Origin: Bifidobacterium amazonense
Lineage (GTDB): Bacteria; Actinomycetota; Actinomycetes; Actinomycetales; Bifidobacteriaceae
Reading direction: 5' to 3'
DNA length: 56,139 bases
Assembly: GCF_018555435.2 (NCBI RefSeq)
Contig: NZ_JAFEJT020000015.1
Location: forward strand, 1 to 56,139
The notes under the pieces: model-generated
Databases searched by the model: none
What the model saw: only the letters and a program-made list of their open reading frames with translations
What the model was told of the DNA's origin: nothing
Made by a program: the position numbers and the translations under genes
Shown here: positions 44,299 to 53,884 of the stretch, one piece after another
How the letters are laid out: each line of letters begins with the position of its first letter
How positions within the stretch are numbered: the first letter of the stretch is position 1

Positions 44299-47163
44299 AT
44301 GGCATCACTCGCTACCGCATGGGTTGACATTGTTCCCCGTTTCAAGGATCTCAGCTCGACCTTCAGCAAAGAACTCAGAGGCGTGGATGCCGCCGGCGCC
44401 GGGACCAAACTCGGTTCCCAGCTCGGCGACGGGCTGACCGTCGGTGCGAAATCCGGTGGCACCAGTCTGGCGAACATGTTCACCGGCGTCACAAAGAGCG
44501 CCGTGACCGGATTCGGCAAGATCGGCAAGATCGGCTTGGGAGCCATCACCACCATCGGCGGCGGCATCACGGCGCTCGCCGCGAAGGGCGGCTTCTCCCG
44601 TGCTCTGAACATCGAGAACGCCCAAGCCAAGCTCAAAGGCTTGGGGCATAGCGCTCAAGAGATCACCGAGATCATGTCGAACGCGAACGCCGCCGTCAAG
44701 GGCACCGCGTTCGGATTGGACGAAGCCGCCACCGTCGCCGCCAGCGCGGTCGCCTCAGGCATCAAGCCGGGCGAACAGCTCACCAAGGTCCTCAAGACCG
44801 TGGGCGACACCGCGCAGATCGCCGGCATGGGCTTCTCCGACGCGGGCGCGATCTTCACGTCTGTCATGGCCCGCGGCAAGCTGCAGGGCGACGATATGCT
44901 CCAGCTCACCTCGCGCGGCGTGCCCGTCCTGCAGGCGCTCTCGGACCAGCTGGGCGTCTCCACGCAGGACGTTTCCGGCATGGTGTCGGAGGGCGAGGTC
45001 GATTTCCAGACGTTCGCCACCGCGATGGACAAGTACCTCGGCGGTGCCGCGCTGGCGGCCGGCGAGACCTTCAGCGGAGCCCTGTCCAACGTCAAGGCCG
45101 CATTGAGCCGACTCGGGCAGAAGGCCGCGACCCCGGCGTTGAACGCTCTGCGTGACACATTCAACGTGCTTACCCCGGCCATCGACAAGGTAAACACCGC
45201 CCTGCAACCATTGGCCGACGAACTCGGCTCCCGCCTCTCCAACGCCGTCAAGACAGTCACCCCGTGGATCCAGCGGTTCGCAGACGGCATGGAAGACGGC
45301 TCGATCAGCATTCAGGACATCGCCAAACAGGTGGGGCTGCTCGTCGGCGCTTTCGCCGGATTCACCGCGATAGGCCAATACGGCCCCCAGATCCTCGACG
45401 TGTTCACCGCAGCCGGAGACGGAGCCGGAAACCTCGTTTCCGCAGTCACCGGCAACATGGATACCATCAAAGGCGTCGTAAGCGGCGCGGGCGGAATCTT
45501 CTCCGACCTCGGCACCCGGTGGGGCAACGCACTGGGGCTCGTGGACGCGAACTTCGGCGGCATCTTCGGTCTCATGTCCAACCGGGTCAAGAGTGGCCTG
45601 AGCGGAGTGGGCTCGACCCTCGTCGGCATGTTCGACAGCAGGATCTACGTGCCACTGCAACAGGGCATCGGCGGCATCGGCTCGAAGATCGCCGCACCGT
45701 TCCAAGCCCTCGCCGGCAAGGTCGGCGGGTTCCTCTCGCCGGTCACATCGGCGTTCGGCACCGCGTTCCAGGGCTTCGGCAGCACGCTGGCCGGCCCGAT
45801 ACAGTCAGGGTTGAGCGGCATCGGGAACATGTTCCTGAACTTCTTCAACCCGGCCAACTTCCTCAAATACTTCGGCATCGCCGCCATCATCGGCGCGCTC
45901 GTCGTCGCCCTGGGCGCGTTGAACGAAAGCCTCGGCGGACAGTTGCAGACGCACGTCACCGAGTTCCTGACCGTCAAACTGCCCGGCTACATCACCGAGT
46001 TCCAGAACTGGGTCACGACCCAGCTGCCGGTACTCATGCAATCCGGCCTGACGCTGCTCACCTCGGTATTGCAGGGCATCACCCAGAACCTGCCGCAGAT
46101 CCTGACCGTCGCCGCCGACATCCTCACCTCGCTGGTGGACGGCATCGCCAACGCCCTGCCCACGTTGCTGCCGATCGCGCTGGAGATGATCCTCACCTTG
46201 GTGCAGGGCATCATCGACAACCTGCCGAAGATCATCAACTCCGGCCTGAACCTTCTGACGAAGTTCGTCGAAGGCATCCTCAACGCGCTGCCCAAGCTCA
46301 TCGAGGCATTGCCGAAGATCATCACCGGGTTCGTGGACGGCATCCTCGCCATGCTCCCGCAGATCCTTACGACCGGCGTGGAACTGCTGTTGAAGTTCAT
46401 CACCGGCATCATCGACGCGATACCGCAGCTGGTGGCCGCGCTGCCGCAGATCATCAGCGGGTTCATCAACGGCATCGGCAAGCACCTGCCACGCATCATC
46501 GAAACCGGCCTGACCCTGCTGGTCAAGCTCGTAGTCGGCGTCATCAAGGCCATCCCGCAGCTCGTCGCGGCCCTGCCGCAGATCATCAAGGCCATCTGGG
46601 ACGGGCTGACGAACGTGGACTGGGGCGGACTCGGCCGCAACATCATCCAAGGCATCAAGAACGGCCTGATGAACGCCGGCAATGCCATCAAGGACGCGAT
46701 AGTCGGACTCGCGAAATCGGCGTGGAGCGCAGTCAAGAGCTTCTTCGGCATCGCATCCCCGTCCAAGCTCATGCGCGACACCGTGGGCGTCATGGTCGGC
46801 CGTGGCCTAGCCAACGGCATCATCGAATCCACGAAAACCGTCACCGACGCGGCGACCAATCTGAGCGGCAGCGCGTTCGATGCGTTCGACAAGGCGGCCT
46901 ATGGGAAGACGTTCGATTTCGACGGCACCATGCAGTTGACGAACGTAACCGGCCCGATGGAGCTGACGCATGAGGCAGTCGCCCCATCCACTCGTGAGGA
47001 CAAATCGGCGCAGCTCACCAAGGACGACATCATCCAAGCTGTTGCCGAAGCGCTTCAGACCATGCCCGCCATGCGTCTATTGCTCGACAACGGTGTGATG
47101 GCGGGGCAACTCGCCCCGGCAATCGACAAAGCACTCGGCAACAGAAAGGCACGCGGGTACTGA
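44299..47163 (+). CDS. tape measure protein
   Basis: A 954-residue protein that sets tail length and is ejected with DNA. It has a Gly-rich N-terminus and a TP901-type core (about residues 95-270: IENAQAKLKGLGHSAQEI through FSGALSNVKAALSRLG). Hydrophobic segments follow around 340-560. A striking series of amphipathic repeats of LPQII / GI-x-AIPQLV type lies at about 575-775. The C-terminus has the SFFGIASPSKLMRD motif often seen at the end of the tape measure core. With about 954 residues at 1.5 angstrom each, a tail of roughly 140 nm would be expected. Confidence 0.92.
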   Translation: MASLATAWVDIVPRFKDLSSTFSKELRGVDAAGAGTKLGSQLGDGLTVGAKSGGTSLANMFTGVTKSAVTGFGKIGKIGLGAITTIGGGITALAAKGGFSRALNIENAQAKLKGLGHSAQEITEIMSNANAAVKGTAFGLDEAATVAASAVASGIKPGEQLTKVLKTVGDTAQIAGMGFSDAGAIFTSVMARGKLQGDDMLQLTSRGVPVLQALSDQLGVSTQDVSGMVSEGEVDFQTFATAMDKYLGGAALAAGETFSGALSNVKAALSRLGQKAATPALNALRDTFNVLTPAIDKVNTALQPLADELGSRLSNAVKTVTPWIQRFADGMEDGSISIQDIAKQVGLLVGAFAGFTAIGQYGPQILDVFTAAGDGAGNLVSAVTGNMDTIKGVVSGAGGIFSDLGTRWGNALGLVDANFGGIFGLMSNRVKSGLSGVGSTLVGMFDSRIYVPLQQGIGGIGSKIAAPFQALAGKVGGFLSPVTSAFGTAFQGFGSTLAGPIQSGLSGIGNMFLNFFNPANFLKYFGIAAIIGALVVALGALNESLGGQLQTHVTEFLTVKLPGYITEFQNWVTTQLPVLMQSGLTLLTSVLQGITQNLPQILTVAADILTSLVDGIANALPTLLPIALEMILTLVQGIIDNLPKIINSGLNLLTKFVEGILNALPKLIEALPKIITGFVDGILAMLPQILTTGVELLLKFITGIIDAIPQLVAALPQIISGFINGIGKHLPRIIETGLTLLVKLVVGVIKAIPQLVAALPQIIKAIWDGLTNVDWGGLGRNIIQGIKNGLMNAGNAIKDAIVGLAKSAWSAVKSFFGIASPSKLMRDTVGVMVGRGLANGIIESTKTVTDAATNLSGSAFDAFDKAAYGKTFDFDGTMQLTNVTGPMELTHEAVAPSTREDKSAQLTKDDIIQAVAEALQTMPAMRLLLDNGVMAGQLAPAIDKALGNRKARGY

Positions 47164-47165
47164 AC

Positions 47166-48011
47166 ATGAACACGAACCGCATCCGCGGCCTACGGCTTGA
47201 CCAAAGCCACCTGACCATCGACGGCAAGCACCTCTCCGATTACTCGGTGTTCACCGTGACAGACGGCATCACCATAAATGAGGCAAAGCCCGTCACCTCG
47301 TTCCAATCCGCTCCCGGCCACTCCGGTGGCTGGGATATGACCTTGGACGATCCGCATGGGTATCCCGCAATCGAACGCCGTGAAATCACCATCCGAATCG
47401 CAGCCACCGGCGACCCCTTGGAAATCGAGGAAGCCAAAGCCCTTATCGGAGGCGACAACGGCCGCAACGTGAGCGTCGGAGGATTGACCACACTCGGCGA
47501 ATACCGAGGACGCCTGAACGTCGGCGAATGGGAAGACCAATACGACGCCGCCGGAACCGTCCAATGGAGCATCTGCCCGCTCACGTTGGACGCGGAACCC
47601 TACGCCTACGGCACAGAACAGCGCATCAACCTCGCATTGGATGGCAAAGCCACACACGCGCGGATCCTCGGTAACCGCCCCGCGCCACCTGTGTTCCACC
47701 AGCTCATTGACGAAAAAGTCGATGACGTGACGCCGGCAGTCGCCACGCACACGTTCACCGCGAACGGGAACACCATACATGTGGCGAACACACTCACCGG
47801 TGCCGGCCTGTGGGATCCCCCTCATCCGCTGATTATCGACTGCGAGCGCCATCGCGTCACGTGGCAAGGAGAAGAGCGCGCCATCGCCATAGACGACGAC
47901 TATCCGACCATGCCGCCCGGCCCCGTCACCTTCAGCGGCACTGTAAGCCCGAAGACCAACGTGAGGAAGTACACGCAGTACGTCACCTACACGCCTCGGT
48001 GGCTCATATGA
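47166..48011 (+). CDS. distal tail protein (Dit)
   Basis: A 281-residue tail-tip hub protein that joins tube and baseplate. The N-terminal half (LSDYSVFTVTDGITINEAKP, SAPGHSGGWDMTLDDP) follows the siphovirus Dit pattern, and the C-terminal beta-rich half is a galectin-like extension. It sits between tape measure and Tal genes as expected. Confidence 0.83.
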   Translation: MNTNRIRGLRLDQSHLTIDGKHLSDYSVFTVTDGITINEAKPVTSFQSAPGHSGGWDMTLDDPHGYPAIERREITIRIAATGDPLEIEEAKALIGGDNGRNVSVGGLTTLGEYRGRLNVGEWEDQYDAAGTVQWSICPLTLDAEPYAYGTEQRINLALDGKATHARILGNRPAPPVFHQLIDEKVDDVTPAVATHTFTANGNTIHVANTLTGAGLWDPPHPLIIDCERHRVTWQGEERAIAIDDDYPTMPPGPVTFSGTVSPKTNVRKYTQYVTYTPRWLI

Positions 48012-48029
48012 CCGGAAAGGAAACCACTC

Positions 48030-50126
48030 ATGCGTTTCGCGTGCTTCGACCGGTGGGATGAACCCAAACCCGACCTGACTGGCATCACCGCAGCCACATG
48101 GACGACCGGCGTGGATGGCACCCGTACACTCGAAGTCACCGCCATCGGTGAAAGCGCCATCGGCAAGGGCGACCGGCTGGTGTTCAAGGATCCGCGCGGC
48201 ATCGTTCAAGAGACCATCGTGGTCTCGCCTGAGCATCGGCGCGAGGAATCCCGAGTCATCACCAGCCTCGTATGCAAAGGCAGCATCGCCGAGCTCGATG
48301 ACACGTTCATCGAGGACAAGCGCAACCGTTCCGCCACCGCCGTGCAATGTCTGTCAAAGGCTTTGGAAGGCACGCGGTGGACGGTCGGCACCGTGGAAGG
48401 CGACGGCACTGCGGACCTGAGCTTCTACCACATCAGCGCGTTGGAAGCCGTGGAAGACATCGCCGACACGTTCGGGCTGGAGATTACGGCCAGTTACCTC
48501 ATGGACTCGGCGCACACCCGCATCATCGACCGGGCCATCAACCTCGTCAAGGCGCAAGGCGACCAGGCCAGCGGCATCCCACGCCGCTTCGAGTACGGGC
48601 ACGACCTCAGGGGCATCACGAGAACCGTGGACGCCACCGGCGTCAAGACCCGACTCTATGGATATGGCAAAGGACTGCCCACCACCGATGACGACGGCAA
48701 CGAAACCGGCGGATACGGACGCCGCATCGACTTCAGCGACATCAACAACGGCAAACCGTATGTGGAAGATCTGAACGCCACCGCACTGTGGGGATTGCCC
48801 GGCCCCGCCATAAGCAGCATGGGCAAGAACCTCGTCGTGGGCGGCGGCTTCGAGAAGCAGTACGGCGACGGATGGCTGTTCAGCCCGACCGGCGCGTTCC
48901 TCGACGCGCTCGTGAAGAAGGACGGCACCGTCAACCCGCACGAGGGCAAGATCATGCTGCGCATGGGCACCGACACCAACACATGCGCCAAGGAGGCATG
49001 GAGCGACTACATCGACGTCAAGGGCGGCCGCGAATACCAGCTAGGCGTATGGACATGCGGCGCGGCGGCCAATCGTTCGCTTGACATCAACATCACGCAG
49101 AACGTGACGATGTACCCGACCTCCACCATCACCTTGGACAATATCCCCAGCTTGCCCAACTGGGCATGGTCGGTCCGCCGGTTCACCGTCAACAAGAACA
49201 CGTCCGCTATCCGCATCCGATTCCTCAACCCCACCGGAATCTTCTACGTGGACGACGTGACCCTCACCGAAGTCACCACCACCAGCATCCATCCGGCCGA
49301 AGGCATCTATGAGAACGGCGACTGCGAGGACAAGGCCCAGCTGCTCGCCGAGACCAAGGCCGAACTGAAGCGGCGCAGCACGCCTACGGTCAGCTACGAG
49401 GCCGACGTGCTCACCTTCGCCCGAGCCGGCATGAACACCAGCGGCGTCGCTTTAGGCGACCGCGTGCTGCTCGTGGACACCACCTTCACGCCAGACCTGC
49501 GCCTGACGGGTCGCGTACTCCAACTCGAAGAGGATCTGCTCGATCCCGCCTTGTCGGTCATCACCATCGGCAACATCATCGAACGGTTCACCGCCTCCAG
49601 CCGCAGCGCCGAGCAGCGTCTCGACCGGGTGGTGGCGAACGCGGCCGCATGGAACACCAGCAGCCAGCAGATCACGCAGAACGCCTCGAAATGGGATCAG
49701 GTCGCCCAGACCGTCGTGGACAACAGCAATCGTTGGAACACCGCGGCAGACACCCTCGATACCAAAGCCTCCGACTGGAACGATGCCGTCTCAACCCTGG
49801 ACTCCAAACAACCTTCATGGGACGACGCCGCGGAAACCGTGAACGCGAAGAAAGACGAATGGACCACGACGGCGGAAACCCTCGCATCCAAGCAAGACGA
49901 CTGGGACACGGCCGCACAGACCGTCACGGGGAAAGCCGCGACATGGAACGCCGCGGCCGTCACCGCCGCCAACCATGCCCAAGTCATCCGTCAATCGACC
50001 GGCGGCGTCACCTTCCACTACGGAGATCTCGCCATCACCCTGGACGACACAATCAGCCTGACCGACGCCTCGGGAACGTGGACGTTCACCGATGGTGCGT
50101 TCGTCAAACAGGCCCCAACCGAGTAA
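48030..50126 (+). CDS. tail-associated protein (Tal/endopeptidase-tail type) with 14-residue Trp repeats
   Basis: A 698-residue tail-tip protein. Residues 1-330 resemble the prophage tail/endopeptidase N-terminal hub, and a jelly-roll-like carbohydrate-binding region follows (about 265-420). At 49641-49976 (residues about 538-649) there are eight consecutive 14-residue repeats, each with Trp at position 4 and an xAAxTLxxK-like end, predicting a coiled trimeric shaft. A short C-terminal beta tip ends the protein. GGAAAGGAAACC precedes the ATG. Confidence 0.83.
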   Translation: MRFACFDRWDEPKPDLTGITAATWTTGVDGTRTLEVTAIGESAIGKGDRLVFKDPRGIVQETIVVSPEHRREESRVITSLVCKGSIAELDDTFIEDKRNRSATAVQCLSKALEGTRWTVGTVEGDGTADLSFYHISALEAVEDIADTFGLEITASYLMDSAHTRIIDRAINLVKAQGDQASGIPRRFEYGHDLRGITRTVDATGVKTRLYGYGKGLPTTDDDGNETGGYGRRIDFSDINNGKPYVEDLNATALWGLPGPAISSMGKNLVVGGGFEKQYGDGWLFSPTGAFLDALVKKDGTVNPHEGKIMLRMGTDTNTCAKEAWSDYIDVKGGREYQLGVWTCGAAANRSLDINITQNVTMYPTSTITLDNIPSLPNWAWSVRRFTVNKNTSAIRIRFLNPTGIFYVDDVTLTEVTTTSIHPAEGIYENGDCEDKAQLLAETKAELKRRSTPTVSYEADVLTFARAGMNTSGVALGDRVLLVDTTFTPDLRLTGRVLQLEEDLLDPALSVITIGNIIERFTASSRSAEQRLDRVVANAAAWNTSSQQITQNASKWDQVAQTVVDNSNRWNTAADTLDTKASDWNDAVSTLDSKQPSWDDAAETVNAKKDEWTTTAETLASKQDDWDTAAQTVTGKAATWNAAAVTAANHAQVIRQSTGGVTFHYGDLAITLDDTISLTDASGTWTFTDGAFVKQAPTE

Positions 50127-50137
50127 GGAACACCCGC

Positions 50138-51457
50138 ATGGCCGGATATGAAATAGCGCAGTACAGAACCATCGAGACCACGCTCGACCTCGCCAACGAC
50201 TACACGCCCCCGATCAGGCTCAACGCCGGCGACGTGGACGGGCGCATCCTCAAATTCAACATCACGGACGGCGGCAACGACGTGGACGACCTCAACGGCC
50301 TATCCGCGAAGCTCACATGGAACCGAGACCCCACAGACCCGACCAGCGGCGGCGGGTACGTGGATATGACTAAGACCGCCGGCACGGACAGCCCGACCGG
50401 CGTGTATCAGGTCAGCTTCACCGCGCCGGTACCGCGCGCACTATTGCAGACAGCCGGCGAGCGCACCGTGGTGGGCATCGACATCGAGGACGCCGATTGG
50501 CACGTGATCGCCAGCCGCAACGTCCCCGTCATCGTGGAGTCGGCCCGTCTGAATCCGAAGGCGTCGGAGATCGCGGATCCGCTCAAGGACCTGCATGAGA
50601 CCATCGACCGGGCGCAGGAGCTGATCGATACCGCGAGTATTGACATCGGCACCGTTACGACGCTCGTGCCTTCCAAGAAGGCTACGGGCGCATTGACCGG
50701 CACCGGATGGAAGCGCAAGCTCAATCTCGGCATCCCGCGCGGCAGCAAGATCAGCAGCGTGACCGCCACCGCGCTCGACACCGCCACCCCCACCGTGAAC
50801 ACCAGCACCGACGCAAACGGTGATACCGTCATCGCGCTCGGTCTGCCGCGCGGCAAGCAGGGCGAGAAAGGCGATAGGGGCGAGAAAGGCGATCCCGGTG
50901 GGTTGACCGATCTACCCGTCGCAACGGCCACCGTGCTGGGAGGGGTGAAGATCCCGGCCACCTCCGAAACGCAGCCGCTGTCAGTCGCCGCGGATGGCAC
51001 GCTATCGGTCAAGCCGGCCAGTTGGGACCAGAACGGCATCGTCACCGCGTCCCAGATCATGAGCCTTGCCTCTCTGAACGAAGCCCAGAGCATCGAACAG
51101 ACCTATGGCACCACCGTGCAATTCGTGATCATATCCGCTTACCTGTATGCGGACGAAGACGCATTCTTCGGCGCGCAAGACAATACATTGCAACAGCCCT
51201 TCAACTGCGTGCTCTATCACAAGGGCATGGCCGGCAACTTCACCGAGTTCTCGTTCCATCTGCGCCGTGCGGCCGATACGACCGGCATCCTGCCGTATAA
51301 GCACCTATACGTGGTGGACATCACCGACAAGAAGCTCCACAGTCTCACCTGCACTATGGAGGTCAGCAGCGTGAACCCCAAGGCCCTGTTCATCACCCTC
51401 GATACGGGCATCGCCATCAAGGACGGCAATCTCTATGGCCTCCGATTCACGAAGTAG
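50138..51457 (+). CDS. baseplate / receptor-binding protein with collagen-like segment
   Basis: A 439-residue protein starting at 50138 (AAGGAA upstream). The N-terminal 130 residues are BppU-like (Ig-type: LNAGDVDGRILKFNITDGG). Next come a helical DLHETIDRAQELID segment, a short collagen-like GKQGEKGDRGEKGDPGG stretch, and a C-terminal beta-rich head (about 310-439) that probably touches the host surface. This is the most likely host-range determinant in the prophage. Confidence 0.78.
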   Translation: MAGYEIAQYRTIETTLDLANDYTPPIRLNAGDVDGRILKFNITDGGNDVDDLNGLSAKLTWNRDPTDPTSGGGYVDMTKTAGTDSPTGVYQVSFTAPVPRALLQTAGERTVVGIDIEDADWHVIASRNVPVIVESARLNPKASEIADPLKDLHETIDRAQELIDTASIDIGTVTTLVPSKKATGALTGTGWKRKLNLGIPRGSKISSVTATALDTATPTVNTSTDANGDTVIALGLPRGKQGEKGDRGEKGDPGGLTDLPVATATVLGGVKIPATSETQPLSVAADGTLSVKPASWDQNGIVTASQIMSLASLNEAQSIEQTYGTTVQFVIISAYLYADEDAFFGAQDNTLQQPFNCVLYHKGMAGNFTEFSFHLRRAADTTGILPYKHLYVVDITDKKLHSLTCTMEVSSVNPKALFITLDTGIAIKDGNLYGLRFTK

Positions 51458-51463
51458 GCTGCC

Positions 51464-51805
51464 ATGAATCTCACCACCACGCATCCGCTGATTCTCATCG
51501 TCTGCACGGTCATCGGCAGTGGAGCCGCGACCACGTTCGTCACATGGTTGCTGAGCCGCCTTGACAGCCGCAAGGACATGGAGCAGGCTATAGCCGAATC
51601 CACGACCATCCGACGATTGGAACTGGAGATCTACCGGCAAAGCCTGTTCCTGCCGACCATGAGCCGTATGCAACACGAACACCAGCTCGATGCCGGCAGA
51701 GCCTACGTCGAACGCGGCGGGAACGGCGCGGGTCATGCCCGCTACGAACAACTGAACGACGACTACAGGCGTCGGCTCGAAACCGATGACTGGATCTACC
51801 CATAA
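51464..51805 (+). CDS. small single-TM phage protein
   Basis: A 113-residue protein with one N-terminal membrane segment (about 8-28) and a charged helical remainder, lying between baseplate and endolysin genes. It might be an accessory lysis factor or minor virion protein; no family recognised. SD is weak. Confidence 0.62.
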   Translation: MNLTTTHPLILIVCTVIGSGAATTFVTWLLSRLDSRKDMEQAIAESTTIRRLELEIYRQSLFLPTMSRMQHEHQLDAGRAYVERGGNGAGHARYEQLNDDYRRRLETDDWIYP

Positions 51806-51876
51806 ACAACCACGATCCAAACGGAAGCCCTCGCAATGACGCGGGGGCTTTCCTGTTCTGGAGGGAAGGGGCAATC

Positions 51877-53076
51877 ATGCCCAAACTCAAGAAACAACTC
51901 ATGGCGGTATCCGGCATCCTGCTCGCCGCATGTCTGGCCGTACCGTTGGCGATCGCGGACATGCGAGGCATCGACGTATCCGGCTGGCAGTCTCCGACAG
52001 TCACCTGCACGGCTGACTACGATTTCGCCGTCGTCAAGGCCACGCAGGGCACCGGCTTCACCAACGGCTACATGACCTCTCAGACCCGATGCGTCCAACA
52101 GCGGGGCAAGAGCCTGGGCTTCTATCACTACGCGGGTGGCGGCAACGCCACGGCCGAGGCCGACTATTTCGTGAACACCGTCCGACCCTACGTCGGCAAG
52201 GCCGTGCTCGTGCTCGACTGGGAGGGCTACCAGAACGCCGCATGGGGCAATTCCAACTGGGTTCGAGTGTTCGTCAACCGAGTCCACGACCGAACCGGCG
52301 TGTGGCCGCTCGTCTACACGAGTGCCGCCTACCTGTATCAGATCCCCGCGGACGTACGTTCCCGTTGCGGCCTGTGGGTGGCCCAGTACGCCTCCAACGC
52401 GGCGACCGGCTACCAGTCCCGCCCTTGGAATTACGGCAAGTACGGCGAAGCGATGCGCCAGTACACCAGCAACGGCTGGATCAACGGGTACAACGGCCCG
52501 TTGGACCTGAACTATTTCCGCGGCACGCGCGAACAGTGGAACAAGTATGCCAACCCCAGCGGCAACGCTTCCGCTCCATCTCCGGCTCCGCAACCGTCCA
52601 CACCGAGCGTGGACTATGAGGCGCTGGCGACTGCCGTGATTCGCGGCGACTACGGCAACGGTGACGCTCGACGCGCCGCATTGGGCGTGAACTACGACCG
52701 TGTGATGCGGATCGTCAACCAGCGTCTCGGCGGATCCACCACAAGCGCTCCGGCACCAGCCATGAAAACGGTGAGCGTCGTCGTGCGTAGCGGCGACACC
52801 ATGTCCGGCATCGCAACCCGCACCGGCCTGTGGCCCCTGTCCGCGTGGCGTGTTCCCAGCGGCAATGTGAACCTGATCTATCCGGGCAACGTCGTCACCT
52901 ATCGTGGCGCCAGCTCCAGCACTGGATCCGCTGCGACGACAGTGCGCGTGCATGTCGTCAAAAGCGGGGAAACGCTGAGCGGCATCTTCGGCGCGTCCGG
53001 CTGGCAGCGCGTCGCCCAGCTCAACGGGCTCGCCAACCCGAACCTGATCTATCCCGGTCAGCTACTCCGCTACTGA
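51877..53076 (+). CDS. endolysin: signal peptide, GH25, CW_7-like, two LysM
   Basis: A 399-residue cell-wall hydrolase. An N-terminal hydrophobic signal or SAR-type segment (about 5-27) suggests Sec export without a holin. The GH25 muramidase domain (about 30-225) has RGIDVSGWQ and VLVLDWEGY with the catalytic acidic residues. A Pro/Ser linker leads to a Cpl-7-type cell-wall-binding repeat (YEALATAVIRGDYGNGDARRAAL, about 247-285), then two LysM domains (about 297-343 and 355-399). Strong SD. Position after tail genes and before a holin gene is canonical. Confidence 0.92.
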   Translation: MPKLKKQLMAVSGILLAACLAVPLAIADMRGIDVSGWQSPTVTCTADYDFAVVKATQGTGFTNGYMTSQTRCVQQRGKSLGFYHYAGGGNATAEADYFVNTVRPYVGKAVLVLDWEGYQNAAWGNSNWVRVFVNRVHDRTGVWPLVYTSAAYLYQIPADVRSRCGLWVAQYASNAATGYQSRPWNYGKYGEAMRQYTSNGWINGYNGPLDLNYFRGTREQWNKYANPSGNASAPSPAPQPSTPSVDYEALATAVIRGDYGNGDARRAALGVNYDRVMRIVNQRLGGSTTSAPAPAMKTVSVVVRSGDTMSGIATRTGLWPLSAWRVPSGNVNLIYPGNVVTYRGASSSTGSAATTVRVHVVKSGETLSGIFGASGWQRVAQLNGLANPNLIYPGQLLRY

Positions 53077-53135
53077 CCTCCACCAATGGCCCCAACGCAA
53101 TGCTTTCTCCAATTCACCTACCGGAAGGAACACTC

Positions 53136-53419
53136 ATGAATATTTCCGAAGCAACAACCCTCGCCGCAGGCATCGTCGCGCTCATAGCCCCGGCACTGAT
53201 CCAAGCGTTCAAGAAGCACATACCCGCCGACTACGTGGGCCTGACCAGCCTCGGCGTGAGCATCCGCTCGGCGTCATCGCCATCGCCGCCACCAACGGCT
53301 TCCACGGCTACGGGTGGGGCATCGTCCTCACCGGCGTCATCGGAGTCACGCAAGCCGTCTACACCTTGGTGAACCAAGCGTTCGACGGCAAGCTCAGCAA
53401 GGACAATGCGAGCCACTAA
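53136..53419 (+). pseudogene. frameshifted holin
   Basis: The frame from ATG 53136 encodes MNISEATTLAAGIVALIAPA (first membrane helix) through LTSLGVSI. It then leaves the coding frame near 53262-53267. A second frame resumes with LGVIAIAATNGFHGYGWGIV and runs to TAA at 53417-53419 (ending KDNASH), giving the second helix and charged tail of a small actinophage-type holin. One base is missing relative to the expected sequence. Unless this is a sequencing error the holin is non-functional. Confidence 0.75.
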
Positions 53420-53435
53420 TTGACCGAGGCTGCTG

Positions 53436-53570
53436 TCAACTCTGCGCGCAGGGCGTATTCGGATGCTTCTTCCGGTGTACGGCGGTGACGCCGAACACGA
53501 ACTACACGCAGAACAGTCCCGTGAGGAACAACGGTACGACGGGACGGTATGTGCGGTAGAAATCGACCAT
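53436..53570 (-). pseudogene. small membrane ORF interrupted by an amber codon
   Basis: From ATG 53570 the frame reads MVDFYRTYRPVVPLFLTGLFCV, then TAG at 53504-53502, then FVFGVTAVHRKKHPNTPCAQS to TGA at 53436. The single predicted membrane helix spans the TAG, suggesting decay of a 43-residue protein by one substitution. It begins 11 bp after the neighbouring small membrane gene. No SD is visible, so reality as a gene is uncertain. Confidence 0.35.
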
Positions 53571-53581
53571 GTCGGGTTGCG

Positions 53582-53791
53582 CTACGGCATCGCGATGACA
53601 TACGTCACGTAGGCGAGCAGGGCTACGGATAATGAACCAACCAGCAGTGCGATGACGGTAAGGCGCAGTCGCCGCCGATCTCCGCACGCATGTGCGAGCC
53701 CACGGAACGCCAGTGTGACGCCGATGCCGACCAGCAGATAGCATAGCAACCCGTACGTGGGCAGCATGTCAATGATAAGCAGAGTGTTCAT
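53582..53791 (-). CDS. small two-TM membrane protein
   Basis: A 69-residue protein with two hydrophobic helices (about 10-30 and 43-65) joined by a basic loop (CGDRRRLRL). The SD AAAGGAG lies six bases before ATG 53791, so the gene is credible. Leftward, after the lysis module, an accessory position. Function unknown; an antiholin, superinfection-exclusion or toxin-like role are all possible. Confidence 0.62.
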   Translation of the reverse strand: MNTLLIIDMLPTYGLLCYLLVGIGVTLAFRGLAHACGDRRRLRLTVIALLVGSLSVALLAYVTYVIAMP

Positions 53792-53884
53792 TGTTGGCTC
53801 CTTTCTGCTTGATGTTCCTTCTGTGGTGAGATGACGACGAGGTGTTTACAACCCTGGATTGGCAACGGTGTGTTGGACTGTTTT

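Larger units (their letters stand above)
22025..53854. mobile_element. siphovirus-type prophage (right border not visible)
   Basis: Contiguous phage gene set: leftward early operon, divergent immunity switch, integrase, cos/HNH-type packaging genes, head, tail and lysis genes in canonical order. The left border is placed at the break in tRNA-Pro. The right border is unknown: from the last phage gene to the IS3 left repeat at 53855 I find no copy of the tRNA core or tRNA 3' half. Gene content suggests a long-tailed, HK97-fold virus with a chaperone frameshift. Several 3'-end genes are damaged, so inducibility is doubtful. Confidence 0.85.

Noticed and set aside
53416..53601. 61-codon minus-strand frame ending in TPEEASEYALRAEL
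   Set aside because: The C-terminal part looks protein-like but the N-terminal part is Arg-rich and without SD; the overlapping amber-interrupted frame has a better membrane-protein pattern.
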